Assembly: GCA_913062645.1 (NCBI GenBank)
Contig: CAJXVW010000002.1
Coordinates: forward strand, 186,001 to 250,000
Origin: an uncultured Mycoplasmatota bacterium
GTDB taxonomy: Bacteria; Bacillota_I; Bacilli_A; Izemoplasmatales; Izemoplasmataceae
DNA: 64,000 bases
Direction: 5' to 3'
Below the pieces are notes generated by a model that worked only from the letters and a program-made list of their open reading frames with translations, did not search any database and was not told the DNA's origin. Positions 26,276 through 34,982 of this stretch are shown here, piece after piece. Made by a program: the position numbers and the translations under genes. Within the stretch, counting starts at the first letter, position 1. Each line of letters starts with the position of its first letter.

Positions 26276-26899
26276 TTACAGATAGGTGCGAATCACCATG
26301 ATCGTGTCTTCGATCACGGTCTCCACGTCGTTGGTGCCGTCGATTACGACGAAACGGTCCTCGAAACGTTTGGCGAGGATCTTGTAACCGTCGTAGACGC
26401 GTTGATGGAACTCGACCGTTTCCAGGTCGAGGCGGTCGATCTTCCGTCCGGTGTTGTCGAACACGCGGGCGAGTCCGACTTCCGGCGGTACGTCGATGAA
26501 TATCGTGAGATCCGGCATGTGACTGTCAATGCCGAACTTGTTGATCTGATAGACGTCCTCGATGCCCAGTTGCCGGGCATGTCCCTGGTAGGCCAGCGAC
26601 GAGTCGAGGAACCGGTCGCACAGGATGATCTTGCCGGCTTCGAGCGCCGGCAGGACTTTCTCGTGCAGATGCTGAGCCCGCGATGCGGCAAACAGGAGCG
26701 CCTCAGTGCGAGCGTCCATTTCGGTGTTCTCCTTGCTCAGGAGAATGGTGCGGATTGCTTCGGCGATGTCACTGCCTCCGGGTTCCCGGGTCGTGACGAT
26801 GTCGTATCCTTCTTGTTCCAAGTAATCATGTACCGCCTTGATGACGGATGTTTTGCCCGAACCCTCGGGTCCTTCGAATGTGATGAATTTTCCACCCAC
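26276..26899 (-). CDS. tmk: Thymidylate kinase
   Basis: 207 residues. It phosphorylates dTMP to dTDP. The start is taken as GTG at 26899, since AAAGGAG lies 8 bases upstream and the product then begins GGKFITFEGPEGSGKTS, the normal family start; earlier ATGs add an unrelated 16-residue extension. The P-loop (10-17), DR[FY] motif (CDRFLDSSLAYQG) and the lid region are present. First gene of the holB-ricT-trmN6-rsmI-metG operon. Confidence 0.95.
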   Translation of the reverse strand: MGGKFITFEGPEGSGKTSVIKAVHDYLEQEGYDIVTTREPGGSDIAEAIRTILLSKENTEMDARTEALLFAASRAQHLHEKVLPALEAGKIILCDRFLDSSLAYQGHARQLGIEDVYQINKFGIDSHMPDLTIFIDVPPEVGLARVFDNTGRKIDRLDLETVEFHQRVYDGYKILAKRFEDRFVVIDGTNDVETVIEDTIMVIRTYL

Positions 26900-26985
26900 A
26901 GCAAACACTCCTTTACTATCGGTATTATTATCGCACATTTTCCCCAAATTTTAAACATTAATTCCTGATTAAACCGAGAATGTTG

Positions 26986-26994
26986 TGATATAAT
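26986..26994 (+). promoter_or_regulatory. Extended -10 promoter of metal ABC transporter operon
   Basis: TGATATAAT, 32 bases ahead of the TTG start at 27026. It overlaps an upstream in-frame ATG (26993), ruling that codon out as the start. Confidence 0.65.
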
Positions 26995-27025
26995 GGACAT
27001 AGACATTTTCGAAAGGTTGATCCCG

Positions 27026-27682
27026 TTGAGACTACATGTGACGAATCTGACATTTGGGTACGACTACCGCACGGTTTTGAAGGATATCAGCTTCAAAATC
27101 AACTCGGGAGATTTTTTGGCGGTGATCGGCAACAACGGTTCCGGCAAGTCCACCCTCGTCAAATGCATTCTCGGCATCAACAAGGTCGGCAGCGGCATGA
27201 TCTTCCTCGACGACATTGACGTGACGCTGTTCAAGAACTTCATCAACATCGGTTACGTGCCACAGAAGTTCGATGATTTCAACTACGAATTCCCGATCAC
27301 CGTCAATGAAATTCTGACGGCCTCCAACATCCGTGACATCTCCGAAGACAAAAAACTCGAGCTCCTCGACAAGATCGGGATTCTCGAGCTTCAAAACGAA
27401 AATATCAACTCGCTGTCGGGCGGTCAGCTCCAGCGTGTGTTCATCGTGCGCAGCCTGATGAACAACCCGCGCATGCTGATTCTCGACGAACCGACCGTCG
27501 GCGTCGACCGCAAGAACGTCGAAGGCTTTTACAAGACCATCAACGATCTCAACGCCGAAGGCATCACGATCATCCTCATCTCGCACAACATCCACGAATC
27601 CAAAGCGAACTTCAGTCACGTCCTGTCGATTCACAACGGCGAAGGCGTGTTTCGCGATCTGAACAGGGGGGAAGACGAATGA
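27026..27682 (+). CDS. Metal ABC transporter ATP-binding protein (ZnuC-like)
   Basis: 218 residues. Walker A GNNGSGKST, signature SLSGGQLQRVFIVRSLM and Walker B LILDEPTVGVD are intact, and the H-loop is ISHNIH. The sequence style (GYVPQKFDDFNYEFPITVNEIL) is that of Zn/Mn importer ATPases (ZnuC/MntB). The start is TTG behind GAAAGG; the ATG at 26993 lies inside the -10 promoter box. It overlaps the permease gene by 4 bases (ATGA). No substrate-binding lipoprotein gene follows, so that partner must be encoded elsewhere. Confidence 0.9.
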   Translation: MRLHVTNLTFGYDYRTVLKDISFKINSGDFLAVIGNNGSGKSTLVKCILGINKVGSGMIFLDDIDVTLFKNFINIGYVPQKFDDFNYEFPITVNEILTASNIRDISEDKKLELLDKIGILELQNENINSLSGGQLQRVFIVRSLMNNPRMLILDEPTVGVDRKNVEGFYKTINDLNAEGITIILISHNIHESKANFSHVLSIHNGEGVFRDLNRGEDE

Positions 27683-28581
27683 TTCATCTGTTGGCCGATC
27701 AACCATCATTTGTCAATGCCCTGTTCGAGTTTTCGTTTCTTCGATACGCCCTTGCCGCCGGTCTGATCATGGGCTTCATCACACCGATGATCGGATCGTT
27801 CGTGATCATCCGCCGTCTGAGCTTCATCGCCGATACGCTCAGCCACTTCAGCCTTGCCGGTCTGTCGATCGGGCTCTACCTGATCAACCGCATCGAACTG
27901 ACGTTCATCGGCGACCCGCTCTACCTCGCGATCATCGCCGCCGTGATCGGTGCGTTCTTCATCGAAATCCTGCGCAGTTACTACAACAACTACAAAGAGA
28001 TCTCGATGCCGATCGTGATGAGTCTCGGCACCGCGCTCTCGGCCTTGTTCATTTCGCTGTCGGGCGGTTGGAACACGTCCATCTACAACTTCCTGTTCGG
28101 TAGTCTCTTGACTGTCGGCATCGAATATTTGATCCTCATAACGATCACGGCCACTGTCGTGATCGCCCTTGTCGTCTTGTTTTACAAACAGATCGTCTTG
28201 GTCAGTTTCGACGAAGCCTACGCCAAGATCGTCGGCATCAAGATCCGTCGCTTCCAGTTCATCTCAACCCTGATTCTGGCACTCGTCGTATCGCTGTCGA
28301 TCGTCACCGTCGGCGTGCTCCTGGTGTCGTCGTTGATGATCATCCCCGTCGCCGCGGCGATGAAAGTCGGCAAGAGTTTCCGCAACACCCTGACGATTGC
28401 GATCTTTTTCAGTGAAATCAGCGTCATCGTCGGCATGTGGATTTCTTACGAACTGAACATTCCCCCCGGCGCCACGATCGTGCTGTTCAACATCGTCATC
28501 CTGATTCTCGTCGGCATCGCCAAACGGTTCTACGTCAACAAACGACTCAAGAACCAACAGAAGGAAATCCAACTCAAGTAA
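27679..28581 (+). CDS. Metal ABC transporter permease (ZnuB-like)
   Basis: 300 residues with eight or nine membrane spans. The early GSFVIIRRLSFIADTLSHFSLAGLSIG segment is the ABC-3 family motif that contacts the ATPase, and SFDEAYAKIVGIK is the second family block. It should import Zn2+, Mn2+ or Fe2+ with the ATPase encoded just upstream. The ATG overlaps the ATPase stop, and a terminator follows. Confidence 0.92.
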   Translation: MIHLLADQPSFVNALFEFSFLRYALAAGLIMGFITPMIGSFVIIRRLSFIADTLSHFSLAGLSIGLYLINRIELTFIGDPLYLAIIAAVIGAFFIEILRSYYNNYKEISMPIVMSLGTALSALFISLSGGWNTSIYNFLFGSLLTVGIEYLILITITATVVIALVVLFYKQIVLVSFDEAYAKIVGIKIRRFQFISTLILALVVSLSIVTVGVLLVSSLMIIPVAAAMKVGKSFRNTLTIAIFFSEISVIVGMWISYELNIPPGATIVLFNIVILILVGIAKRFYVNKRLKNQQKEIQLK

Positions 28582-28585
28582 CACA

Positions 28586-28616
28586 TAAAAAAGGAACCTG
28601 CCCTGGTTCCCTTTTC
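28586..28616 (+). terminator. Terminator of metal transporter operon
   Basis: GGAACC (28593-28598) and GGTTCC (28605-28610) form the stem, followed by CTTTTC. Confidence 0.65.
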
Positions 28617-28772
28617 ATTAAAGCCCCTTCGGATAATCCGCTTATCCCACATCTATATTATAATCGATTTCCAATCGCAAATCTAGTGACAAAAATGTCA
28701 GTAAACTCACGAAAAAACACCATATTTCTCGAAATCTTGTCAAGAAAAATCGAACATTTATGAGGTGATCTC

Positions 28773-29954
28773 ATGAACAACCACACATCCATCGCCAGTC
28801 GCGCCATCGATTTGACGACTCGCATCATCGACCAGACCGGGCCCAGGCTCGCCGGTACTTCGGCCTCGCTCGCGGCCGCCGATCTGTTGCACAAGGAACT
28901 GAGCGAGTTCGCCGATCAATCCGTCAAAGAACACTTCATGCTGCACAAGGGGGCGTTCCTCGGTTGGATCCGCATTCTCGTCGCCGCCTATCTGCTTGGT
29001 GTTGTGTTCCTCTGGCTCAATCAACCGATCGTCACGCTCGTGCTTCTGGTACTGAGCCTGTTGATCCTGGTGCTGCAGTTTTTCCTCTACAAACCGTTCA
29101 TCGACCGTCTCTATCCGAAAAAGAGCGGCTGCAACGTAATCGCCACGATCGAACCAACCGATGAGGTCAAACGACAGATCATCGTCAGCGGACATCACGA
29201 CAGCGCCCGCATCTTCAATTTCTTCATCCACCAACCCAAACTGTACAATCTCCGTGTCACCGGTGGCATCGGCCTCGTCGTATTTCTACTGTTGACATCG
29301 ATTGTTCTGCTGTTCGTGGATTCGGGGTTGTTTCCGCTGATCCTCAAGATTCTCGTCAGCGTCGGATTCCTGCTGACCGGGCAGATGTGGTTCTTTGCTT
29401 CCAGCAAAGGTACGCCCGGTGCCGGTGACAACTTGATCGCCAGTGCGATGGCCGTCGAAATCGGTCGTCACTTCGCTGAACAAAAACTCAAGCACACCCG
29501 CCTCGTCGTCGCCAGTTTCGATGCTGAGGAAGAAGGCTTGCGCGGAGCGCGCGCATTCGCCAAGGTTCATCAGGACGAGTTTCAGGCACTGCCGACGACA
29601 CTTCTCAATGTCGATTGCCCCTACTATCTCAAGGACCTCTTCTTTCTCACCTCCGACATCAACGGCAGCGTCCAACTGTCAAGTGAACTGGCCGAAGAAC
29701 TGGTCGCCGTCGCCAGTGCGAAAGGCTACCCCGCGACACACAAACCAATCGCTTTCCTAACCGGTGGCACCGATGCCGGCGAGCTGGCCAAAGTCGGCGT
29801 CAAGTCGACGACGTTGATGGCGATGCCCTGGAACAACAACGAACGGGCGAGCGTATATCATACGCCCAACGACACCGTTGATGCGATCGAAGTCGCCGCC
29901 GTGGAAGCGACCGTCGACATCTTCGGCACCTACATCGAACAACAAGACAAATGA
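28773..29954 (+). CDS. Membrane-anchored M28-family peptidase
   Basis: 393 residues. Two membrane pairs (about 62-105 and 160-205) are inserted around the catalytic elements. Zinc ligands of family M28 are visible: SGHHDSA (140-145), GAGDNLIASA, FDAEEEGLRGARAF, FLTGGTDAGEL and YHTPNDT. The protein should be an aminopeptidase tethered to the membrane; which side the active site faces is not clear from sequence. The ATG follows GAGGTGATCTC. It is a single gene ended by a terminator. Confidence 0.88.
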   Translation: MNNHTSIASRAIDLTTRIIDQTGPRLAGTSASLAAADLLHKELSEFADQSVKEHFMLHKGAFLGWIRILVAAYLLGVVFLWLNQPIVTLVLLVLSLLILVLQFFLYKPFIDRLYPKKSGCNVIATIEPTDEVKRQIIVSGHHDSARIFNFFIHQPKLYNLRVTGGIGLVVFLLLTSIVLLFVDSGLFPLILKILVSVGFLLTGQMWFFASSKGTPGAGDNLIASAMAVEIGRHFAEQKLKHTRLVVASFDAEEEGLRGARAFAKVHQDEFQALPTTLLNVDCPYYLKDLFFLTSDINGSVQLSSELAEELVAVASAKGYPATHKPIAFLTGGTDAGELAKVGVKSTTLMAMPWNNNERASVYHTPNDTVDAIEVAAVEATVDIFGTYIEQQDK

Positions 29955-29979
29955 ACGCCGACGCTGCGGCGTTTTTTTG
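29954..29979 (+). terminator. Terminator of M28 gene
   Basis: AACGCCG and CGGCGTT form the stem, followed by a run of seven Ts ending near 29978. Confidence 0.75.
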
Positions 29980-30021
29980 TTGTCTTTCGACAGCGCCACG
30001 CGTGTCATTCGAGCGGCTTCG

Positions 30022-30030
30022 TGCTATAAT
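30022..30030 (+). promoter_or_regulatory. Extended -10 promoter of aldehyde dehydrogenase gene
   Basis: TGCTATAAT with a partial -35 (GTGTCA, 30002-30007) 17 bases from the hexamer. Confidence 0.65.
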
Positions 30031-30056
30031 GGATGCGACTACAACGAGGTGAAAAC

Positions 30057-31409
30057 ATGCAACAACTGTTCGACCAGCAACAAGCGTTCTTCCGATCCAA
30101 TCAGACCCGGTCTTACGCATTTCGCAAAACTCAACTTGAAACACTGCGCAAGCTGATCCGCGACCATGAGCAAGAACTTCTGGACGCCCTCCATCAGGAT
30201 CTTCACAAATCCCGTTTCGAAGCCTACACGACCGAAATCGGGTTTGTTCTGCAGTCGCTCAAACGGACCATCCGCAAACTCAAGAAATGGATGAAACCGA
30301 AGAAGGTCAAGACCCCGATCTACCAGCTCAATACGAAGAGTTACATCCAGTATGATCCGCTTGGCACGGTCCTCATCATCGGTCCCTACAACTATCCGTT
30401 CCAACTCGTCATCGAACCCTTGATCGGTGCCATCGCCGCCGGCAACACGGCGATTCTCAAACCAAGCGAGATGACGCCGGCGACCGAAGCCGTATTGAAA
30501 CGGATGATCAATGATAATTTCGATCCCGCCTATCTGCATGTCGTCACCGGCGATGTACAGGTGACTCAGGAACTGCTCGCCATCAAATTCGATCACATCT
30601 TCTTCACCGGCAGCACCCGCGTCGGCCAGATCGTCTATGAAGCCGCCAGTAGGAATCTCGTGCCGGTCACGCTCGAACTGGGCGGCAAGAGCCCGACGAT
30701 CGTCGACGCCACGGCCGATCTCGAGATCGCCGCACGGCGCATCGCCTTCGGCAAGTTCATCAACGCCGGGCAAACCTGCATCGCCCCCGACTATGTCTAT
30801 GTCCATTCCTCGATCAGGGATGCGTTCGTTCCCTTGCTCAACAAGGTCACGAAACAGTTCTACGATCACTACGACGACTTCGGGCGGATCGTCAACAAAC
30901 GACATTTCAACCGTCTGATGAGGCTGTTGGATCAAGAACGTGTCGCCGGCGCGCACGAGAACGACCCCGAGGAGAACTTCATCTCCCCGACGATCATGAC
31001 CGATGTCACCTGGGAGGACGATGTCATGCAGGAAGAAATCTTCGGTCCGATCCTGCCTGTTCTCACCTACGACAACCTCGACGACGTGATCGATTTGCTC
31101 AAGACCAAGGACAAACCGCTCGCCCTCTATCTGTTCAGCAAGGACAAGACCACCCAGCAACGCGTCTGGAACGAGCTACAGTTCGGCGGCGGCGCTATCA
31201 ATGACACCTTGATGCACATCACCAATCACCATCTGCCGTTCGGTGGTGTCGGCAACTCCGGTTTCGGCGCCTACCACGGCAAGCACTCGTTCGATCTCTT
31301 CAGTCAACAGAAAGGCTACACGAAACGCAGTTTCCTGTGGGATCCACCGATTGCCTACCCACCCTATACCAAACGTCAGGAAGCTTTCATCCGCAAGATT
31401 CTCAAATAG
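30057..31409 (+). CDS. Aldehyde dehydrogenase, class 3-like
   Basis: 450 residues, short form like fatty aldehyde dehydrogenases (AldH/ALDH3). NAD(P)-binding and catalytic elements: GPYNYPFQL, the FFTGSTRVGQIV turn, general base in LELGGKSP and catalytic Cys in NAGQTCIAPDY. The C-terminus (YTKRSFLWDPPIAYPPYTKRQEAFIRKIL) matches class 3 enzymes, which oxidise medium- or long-chain aldehydes, including lipid peroxidation products. The ATG at 30057 follows GAGGTGAAAAC. Single-gene unit. Confidence 0.92.
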   Translation: MQQLFDQQQAFFRSNQTRSYAFRKTQLETLRKLIRDHEQELLDALHQDLHKSRFEAYTTEIGFVLQSLKRTIRKLKKWMKPKKVKTPIYQLNTKSYIQYDPLGTVLIIGPYNYPFQLVIEPLIGAIAAGNTAILKPSEMTPATEAVLKRMINDNFDPAYLHVVTGDVQVTQELLAIKFDHIFFTGSTRVGQIVYEAASRNLVPVTLELGGKSPTIVDATADLEIAARRIAFGKFINAGQTCIAPDYVYVHSSIRDAFVPLLNKVTKQFYDHYDDFGRIVNKRHFNRLMRLLDQERVAGAHENDPEENFISPTIMTDVTWEDDVMQEEIFGPILPVLTYDNLDDVIDLLKTKDKPLALYLFSKDKTTQQRVWNELQFGGGAINDTLMHITNHHLPFGGVGNSGFGAYHGKHSFDLFSQQKGYTKRSFLWDPPIAYPPYTKRQEAFIRKILK

Positions 31410-31438
31410 AAAACCGAACGTCGCCGTTCGGTTTTTTC
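31410..31438. terminator. Bidirectional terminator
   Basis: AACCGAACG (31412-31420) and CGTTCGGTT (31425-31433) form a 9-bp stem with T-rich flanks, shared by the converging aldehyde dehydrogenase and photolyase genes. Confidence 0.85.
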
Positions 31439-32888
31439 ATTGCTTGCGGATGAACTGTCGTGCGTAATCCACGAGTTCGTCACGGGTGTTCTCATCCAGC
31501 TTGTTGAGGTTGGCGTACATGTAGGTCATGCGAGGATTGGACGCCAGCCGCTCGCGATGACGATCGAGGAAGTGATAGAACAACGCATTGACGGGGCAGG
31601 CGTTCGCTCCGGTCCGCTTGGTGGGATCGTATTTGCAGCTCTTGCAGTAGTTGCTCATCCGGTTGATGTAGGCGGCACTCGAGATGTATGGTTTGGTGCT
31701 CATCACGCCGCCGTCGGCGTACAGAGCCATGCCGATCACATTCGGGGTCACGACCCAGTCGAACGAATCGATGTACATTTCATTGAACCAGTTGTTCACT
31801 TCGAGCGGCCGAACGCCGATCAAGTTCGCGAGATTGCCGATGATCATCAGCCGTTGAATGTGATGGTTGTAGCCATTGCCGATCGTTTCCGAAATGGTCG
31901 TGTTCAGACAGTTCAGATCCACATCGGCATCGTAGAACCAACCGGGCAACGGTCGGTGATGACCGAGCGCATTCTTCTGTTTGTAGTCCTTGCCCATGCG
32001 CAGGTACACGCCGCGGATGTATTCCCGCCAGCCGAGAATCTGACGGATAAAGCCTTCAACGGCTTCCAGCGGAGCTCCGTTCCGATACGCCGCTTCGACG
32101 TCGCGAACGACTTCTGCGGCGAACAGCAACCCCAAATTGATTGCCGCGGACAACAGCGAATGAACCATGAACGGACGATTTTCCATCATCGCATCTTGAT
32201 AGGTGCCGAAGCGCTCCAAACGATAGGCGATGAAATGATCCAACAACAAGAGCGCGTCGTCCCGCGTCACGGGATACTGGAAATCGCCCGCTTCCCCGGG
32301 ATGATTGCGGAAGTCGTCTTCGACCATCCGGATGACGTCGGTTGTAATCGCATCGGCCGGGAACATGAGGGGCTCTCTGACATCGAGCGTTTTGGGAGGC
32401 CGTTTGCGGTTGGCGGCATCGTAGGAATACTTGCCGCCAACGGGTTTCCCGTTTTCGATCAGAATGTTGAACCGGTGCCGCCAACGGCGGTACAGCGGAT
32501 CCAGTTTGAACGGCGGATCGCCCAGTTCCATCAGGATGTCGTCGACCATGAAGTTGAGATCGGGTCGCATCGTCAGATGCCGTCCGTCGGCCATGAAGGC
32601 GTCCCAGACATCTTGTTTCATCGACCACTCGACCGGCTCGTACACGATGAATTCATCTTCAGAAGGGAGATTGCTCAAGATATCGGCCCACGTCGGTTCA
32701 TAGAGGATGGGAATGTCGTGTTCCGCGGCAAAGTGAAACGCGGCCGCCAGATGATAGACAATCCGCTTCTTGTGGTATCGATGGGTTTCAAACTGCGCCT
32801 TCGTCACGGCAATCGTGACGGTGTCGCAGTGGATGTTCTGAATGTAGGTTGCGTTGAGGTGGTGGGACAACAACACGAGATGCGTCAT
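31437..32888 (-). CDS. Fe-S (6-4) photolyase / cryptochrome-B family
   Basis: 483 residues of the deoxyribodipyrimidine photolyase-related group (PhrB/CryB, FeS-BCP). The C-terminal cluster ligands are recognisable as SNYCKSCKYDP and GANACPVNALF, with a further Cys in DLNCLNTTIS. The FAD pocket shows GWREYIRGVYLRMG, NGYNHHIQRLMIIGNL and VNNWFNEMYIDSFDWVVTPNV. Known members repair (6-4) photoproducts or sense light and bind a lumazine-type antenna. With the class II enzyme at 5411-6652 the organism would cover both main UV lesions. It overlaps the TauE-like gene upstream by 4 bases. Confidence 0.92.
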   Translation of the reverse strand: MTHLVLLSHHLNATYIQNIHCDTVTIAVTKAQFETHRYHKKRIVYHLAAAFHFAAEHDIPILYEPTWADILSNLPSEDEFIVYEPVEWSMKQDVWDAFMADGRHLTMRPDLNFMVDDILMELGDPPFKLDPLYRRWRHRFNILIENGKPVGGKYSYDAANRKRPPKTLDVREPLMFPADAITTDVIRMVEDDFRNHPGEAGDFQYPVTRDDALLLLDHFIAYRLERFGTYQDAMMENRPFMVHSLLSAAINLGLLFAAEVVRDVEAAYRNGAPLEAVEGFIRQILGWREYIRGVYLRMGKDYKQKNALGHHRPLPGWFYDADVDLNCLNTTISETIGNGYNHHIQRLMIIGNLANLIGVRPLEVNNWFNEMYIDSFDWVVTPNVIGMALYADGGVMSTKPYISSAAYINRMSNYCKSCKYDPTKRTGANACPVNALFYHFLDRHRERLASNPRMTYMYANLNKLDENTRDELVDYARQFIRKQ

Positions 32889-33616
32889 CCGAGAAACAGC
32901 GACAACGCCAGGCCGACCAAAATCACCAGCACGACCCGTTCGAACATCACTTCATCGAGACGTCGTCCCAACCGCATGCCGATCACCAGTCCCACCACGG
33001 TGAAGACCAACATGTAGACAATCAGAAACAACAGATCGGATGTGTACGATCCTTCGATGACATGGAAGATGACGGCGATCACGCCCATCACGAGAAAATG
33101 CGCCGCGAGAGTGTTCTTGAACACCTGTTTGGGGGCGTTGATGCTGGTCAGATAGAACACCACCGGTGGTCCGTCGATCGAGGCGATCCCGTTGCCGATG
33201 CCGGACAGACTGCCGACGATCGCGCGGGTGAGCGATGTATCTTTGAGCGCGAGATGGAGTTTGAAGGCCTTGTTGATGATCGCGACGACGATCATGCCAC
33301 CCGCGATGTAACGAATGATCGCTTCGGGGGTGTTGAGGAGAATGTAGACCCCGACAATGGTGAAAATCGAACCGAACAGGGGAATCAGCCACGTCCGTTT
33401 GATGCTGTCGGGTGTGAACCCCTTGTTCTCCACCAACAACAGACTGTTCAACGCCAGGTTGAAGGTGACCATGATGACCACCGACTCCCGCACGAACTCC
33501 GTGCCATACACCAGTGTCAAAAGCGGAATCGTCACAAGACTGCTGCCAAACCCGCTGACGCCTTTGACGATGCCGGCGGCGATGCCGATCAACGCCACGA
33601 ATATCAATGGATCCAT
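32885..33616 (-). CDS. TauE/SafE-family membrane transporter
   Basis: 243 residues with seven or eight spans. The first half carries GIAAGIVKGVSGFGSSLVTIPLL, and the second half the mirrored SLSGIGNGIASIDGPPVVFYL, the paired repeats of this family, which exports sulphite or other organosulphur anions. The substrate is unknown here. The ATG follows GAGGTGAATCC and its stop overlaps the photolyase start as ATGA, an unusual pairing that implies co-expression. A TATAAT at 33646-33651 lies upstream. Confidence 0.88.
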   Translation of the reverse strand: MDPLIFVALIGIAAGIVKGVSGFGSSLVTIPLLTLVYGTEFVRESVVIMVTFNLALNSLLLVENKGFTPDSIKRTWLIPLFGSIFTIVGVYILLNTPEAIIRYIAGGMIVVAIINKAFKLHLALKDTSLTRAIVGSLSGIGNGIASIDGPPVVFYLTSINAPKQVFKNTLAAHFLVMGVIAVIFHVIEGSYTSDLLFLIVYMLVFTVVGLVIGMRLGRRLDEVMFERVVLVILVGLALSLFLG

Positions 33617-33651
33617 GGATTCACCTCCTCTTTGGTTCTTCTTCCATTATA

Positions 33652-33680
33652 CATAGAAAAAGGCTGGAAAACCAGCCTTA
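33652..33680 (-). terminator. Terminator of M24 peptidase gene
   Basis: AAGGCTGG (33660-33667) and CCAGCCTT (33672-33679) pair, followed on the minus strand by TTTCT. The stop codon overlaps the stem. Confidence 0.75.
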
Positions 33681-34751
33681 TTCGATGATCAGCAATTCTT
33701 TGGTGAATTCGTTGAGCACGATGCATCCGTCTTCGGTGAGAATGACGTCGTCTTCAATCCGTACGCCACCCAGTCCACTGATGTAGATGCCGGGTTCGAT
33801 GGTGACGCAGGCACCCAGTTCGAGCGGTTTGTCGTTGGCCGCCGATACGCGGGGCTCTTCGTGCACGTCAAGACCGAGCCCATGACCGGTGCCGTGCTTG
33901 TAATGGTCGCCGTAGCCGGCGGCTTCGATGATGTCGCGAGCGACCTTGTCGAGAGCCCGACCGGTGATGCCGGCCTTGGCGGCGTCGACGCAGGTCTGTT
34001 GGGCATCCTTGACGATGTCGTAGAGTTCCTTCATCTTGTCCGAGGGTTCGCCCATCGCCACGGTTCGCGTCAGATCACTGTAGTATCCTTGATACGAACA
34101 GCCGATGTCGAAGGTGACCATTTCACCTTTCTGAATGACCTTGTCGGACGCCATGCCATGAGGCATCGCGCCACGCGGTCCGCTGGCGACGATGAATCGG
34201 TCCCAGGTGTTGTCGGCACCGAGTTCGATCATCCGGTTCTTGAGCTGGACTTCGACTTCTTTCTCAGTCATTCCGACTTGAATCTTCTCCAGGATGTCGG
34301 CGAGCGCCTGATCGGTGATTTCGCATGCTTTCTTGATCTTGGCGACTTCGTCCGCGGTCTTGCTGACGCGCAGCGATTCCAGCACGCCGTCGAGAGGAAT
34401 TAGTTCGCAGCCGAGTTTCTCGTACTGTTCGTATTCGCTGTAGCGGATTCGTTTGTCAAATCCAAGCGACTGGATGTCGTGTGCTTCGACGATTTCCAAC
34501 AACACGGAAAGGTACCCTTTGGTGATTTCCTTGAACGTGAAGTCGGGGACTTGCTCGGCGACTTGGTCGCGGTACCGGAAATCGCTGACGAAATACTTGT
34601 AATCGGGCCCGACGATGGCGAACCCGTACGATCCGGTATACCCGGTGATGTAACGGAGATTCTTGGCGGCGGCGGGATTTTCCACGCCCGTCAAAAGAAT
34701 CGCGTCATAGGACGCTTCTTGAATGATTGCTTGCAGTTTGTCGACTGCCAT
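33678..34751 (-). CDS. Xaa-Pro aminopeptidase-like M24B peptidase
   Basis: 357 residues: creatinase-like N-terminal domain (about 1-125) and pita-bread M24 catalytic domain. The five metal ligands are visible in TFDIGCSYQGYYSDLTRT (two Asp), GTGHGLGLDVHEEP (His), TIEPGIYI (Glu) and GVRIEDDVIL (Glu). It should remove N-terminal residues ahead of proline, in the cytoplasm. The ATG at 34751 is preferred over one eight codons earlier, which lies close to the transcript start. Its promoter faces that of the 98-residue gene. Confidence 0.93.
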   Translation of the reverse strand: MAVDKLQAIIQEASYDAILLTGVENPAAAKNLRYITGYTGSYGFAIVGPDYKYFVSDFRYRDQVAEQVPDFTFKEITKGYLSVLLEIVEAHDIQSLGFDKRIRYSEYEQYEKLGCELIPLDGVLESLRVSKTADEVAKIKKACEITDQALADILEKIQVGMTEKEVEVQLKNRMIELGADNTWDRFIVASGPRGAMPHGMASDKVIQKGEMVTFDIGCSYQGYYSDLTRTVAMGEPSDKMKELYDIVKDAQQTCVDAAKAGITGRALDKVARDIIEAAGYGDHYKHGTGHGLGLDVHEEPRVSAANDKPLELGACVTIEPGIYISGLGGVRIEDDVILTEDGCIVLNEFTKELLIIE

Positions 34752-34781
34752 ATGAACCACCAGCTTTCTTGTCATGCCTAT

Positions 34782-34810
34782 ATTGTACCCAACATCTCAC
34801 CGGAAATCAA
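34782..34810 (-). promoter_or_regulatory. Promoter of M24 peptidase gene
   Basis: -35 TTGATT (34805-34810), 17-base spacer, -10 TACAAT (34782-34787) on the minus strand. The -35 overlaps an inverted repeat (34808-34835). Confidence 0.75.
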
Positions 34811-34835
34811 GCAGGAGAACCACCTTTCCTGCTTG
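34808..34835. promoter_or_regulatory. Inverted repeat overlapping the M24 -35 box
   Basis: CAAGCAGGA (34808-34816) and TCCTGCTTG (34827-34835) are perfect inverted arms around a 10-base centre, between two divergent promoters. It could be an operator; it lacks the T-run of a terminator. Confidence 0.45.
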
Positions 34836-34864
34836 TGCTTGATTGAAATTGTTTACAATTAGAC

Positions 34865-34892
34865 TTGATTTTTTCAATGACAGGAGTACAAT
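34865..34892 (+). promoter_or_regulatory. Promoter of 98-residue gene
   Basis: -35 TTGATT (34865-34870), 16-base spacer, -10 TACAAT (34887-34892). The leader of about 85 bases holds a CT-rich stretch but no clear hairpin. Confidence 0.6.
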
Positions 34893-34982
34893 AGATATGG
34901 AAAACAAACTATCCCGATAGAAAAGACCCGCTTGGCAATGCCCAAACCCGCCTTTTTTACCGCTTGCAAAAGAGGTGAAAAC

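Noticed and set aside
26993..27025. ATG start for the ZnuC-like gene at 26993
   Set aside because: It lies in the TATAAT -10 box and would not be in the transcript; TTG at 27026 has GAAAGG upstream.
31440..33017. 525-residue open frame opposite the Fe-S photolyase
   Set aside because: Shadow of the minus-strand gene, whose Fe-S and FAD motifs are convincing.
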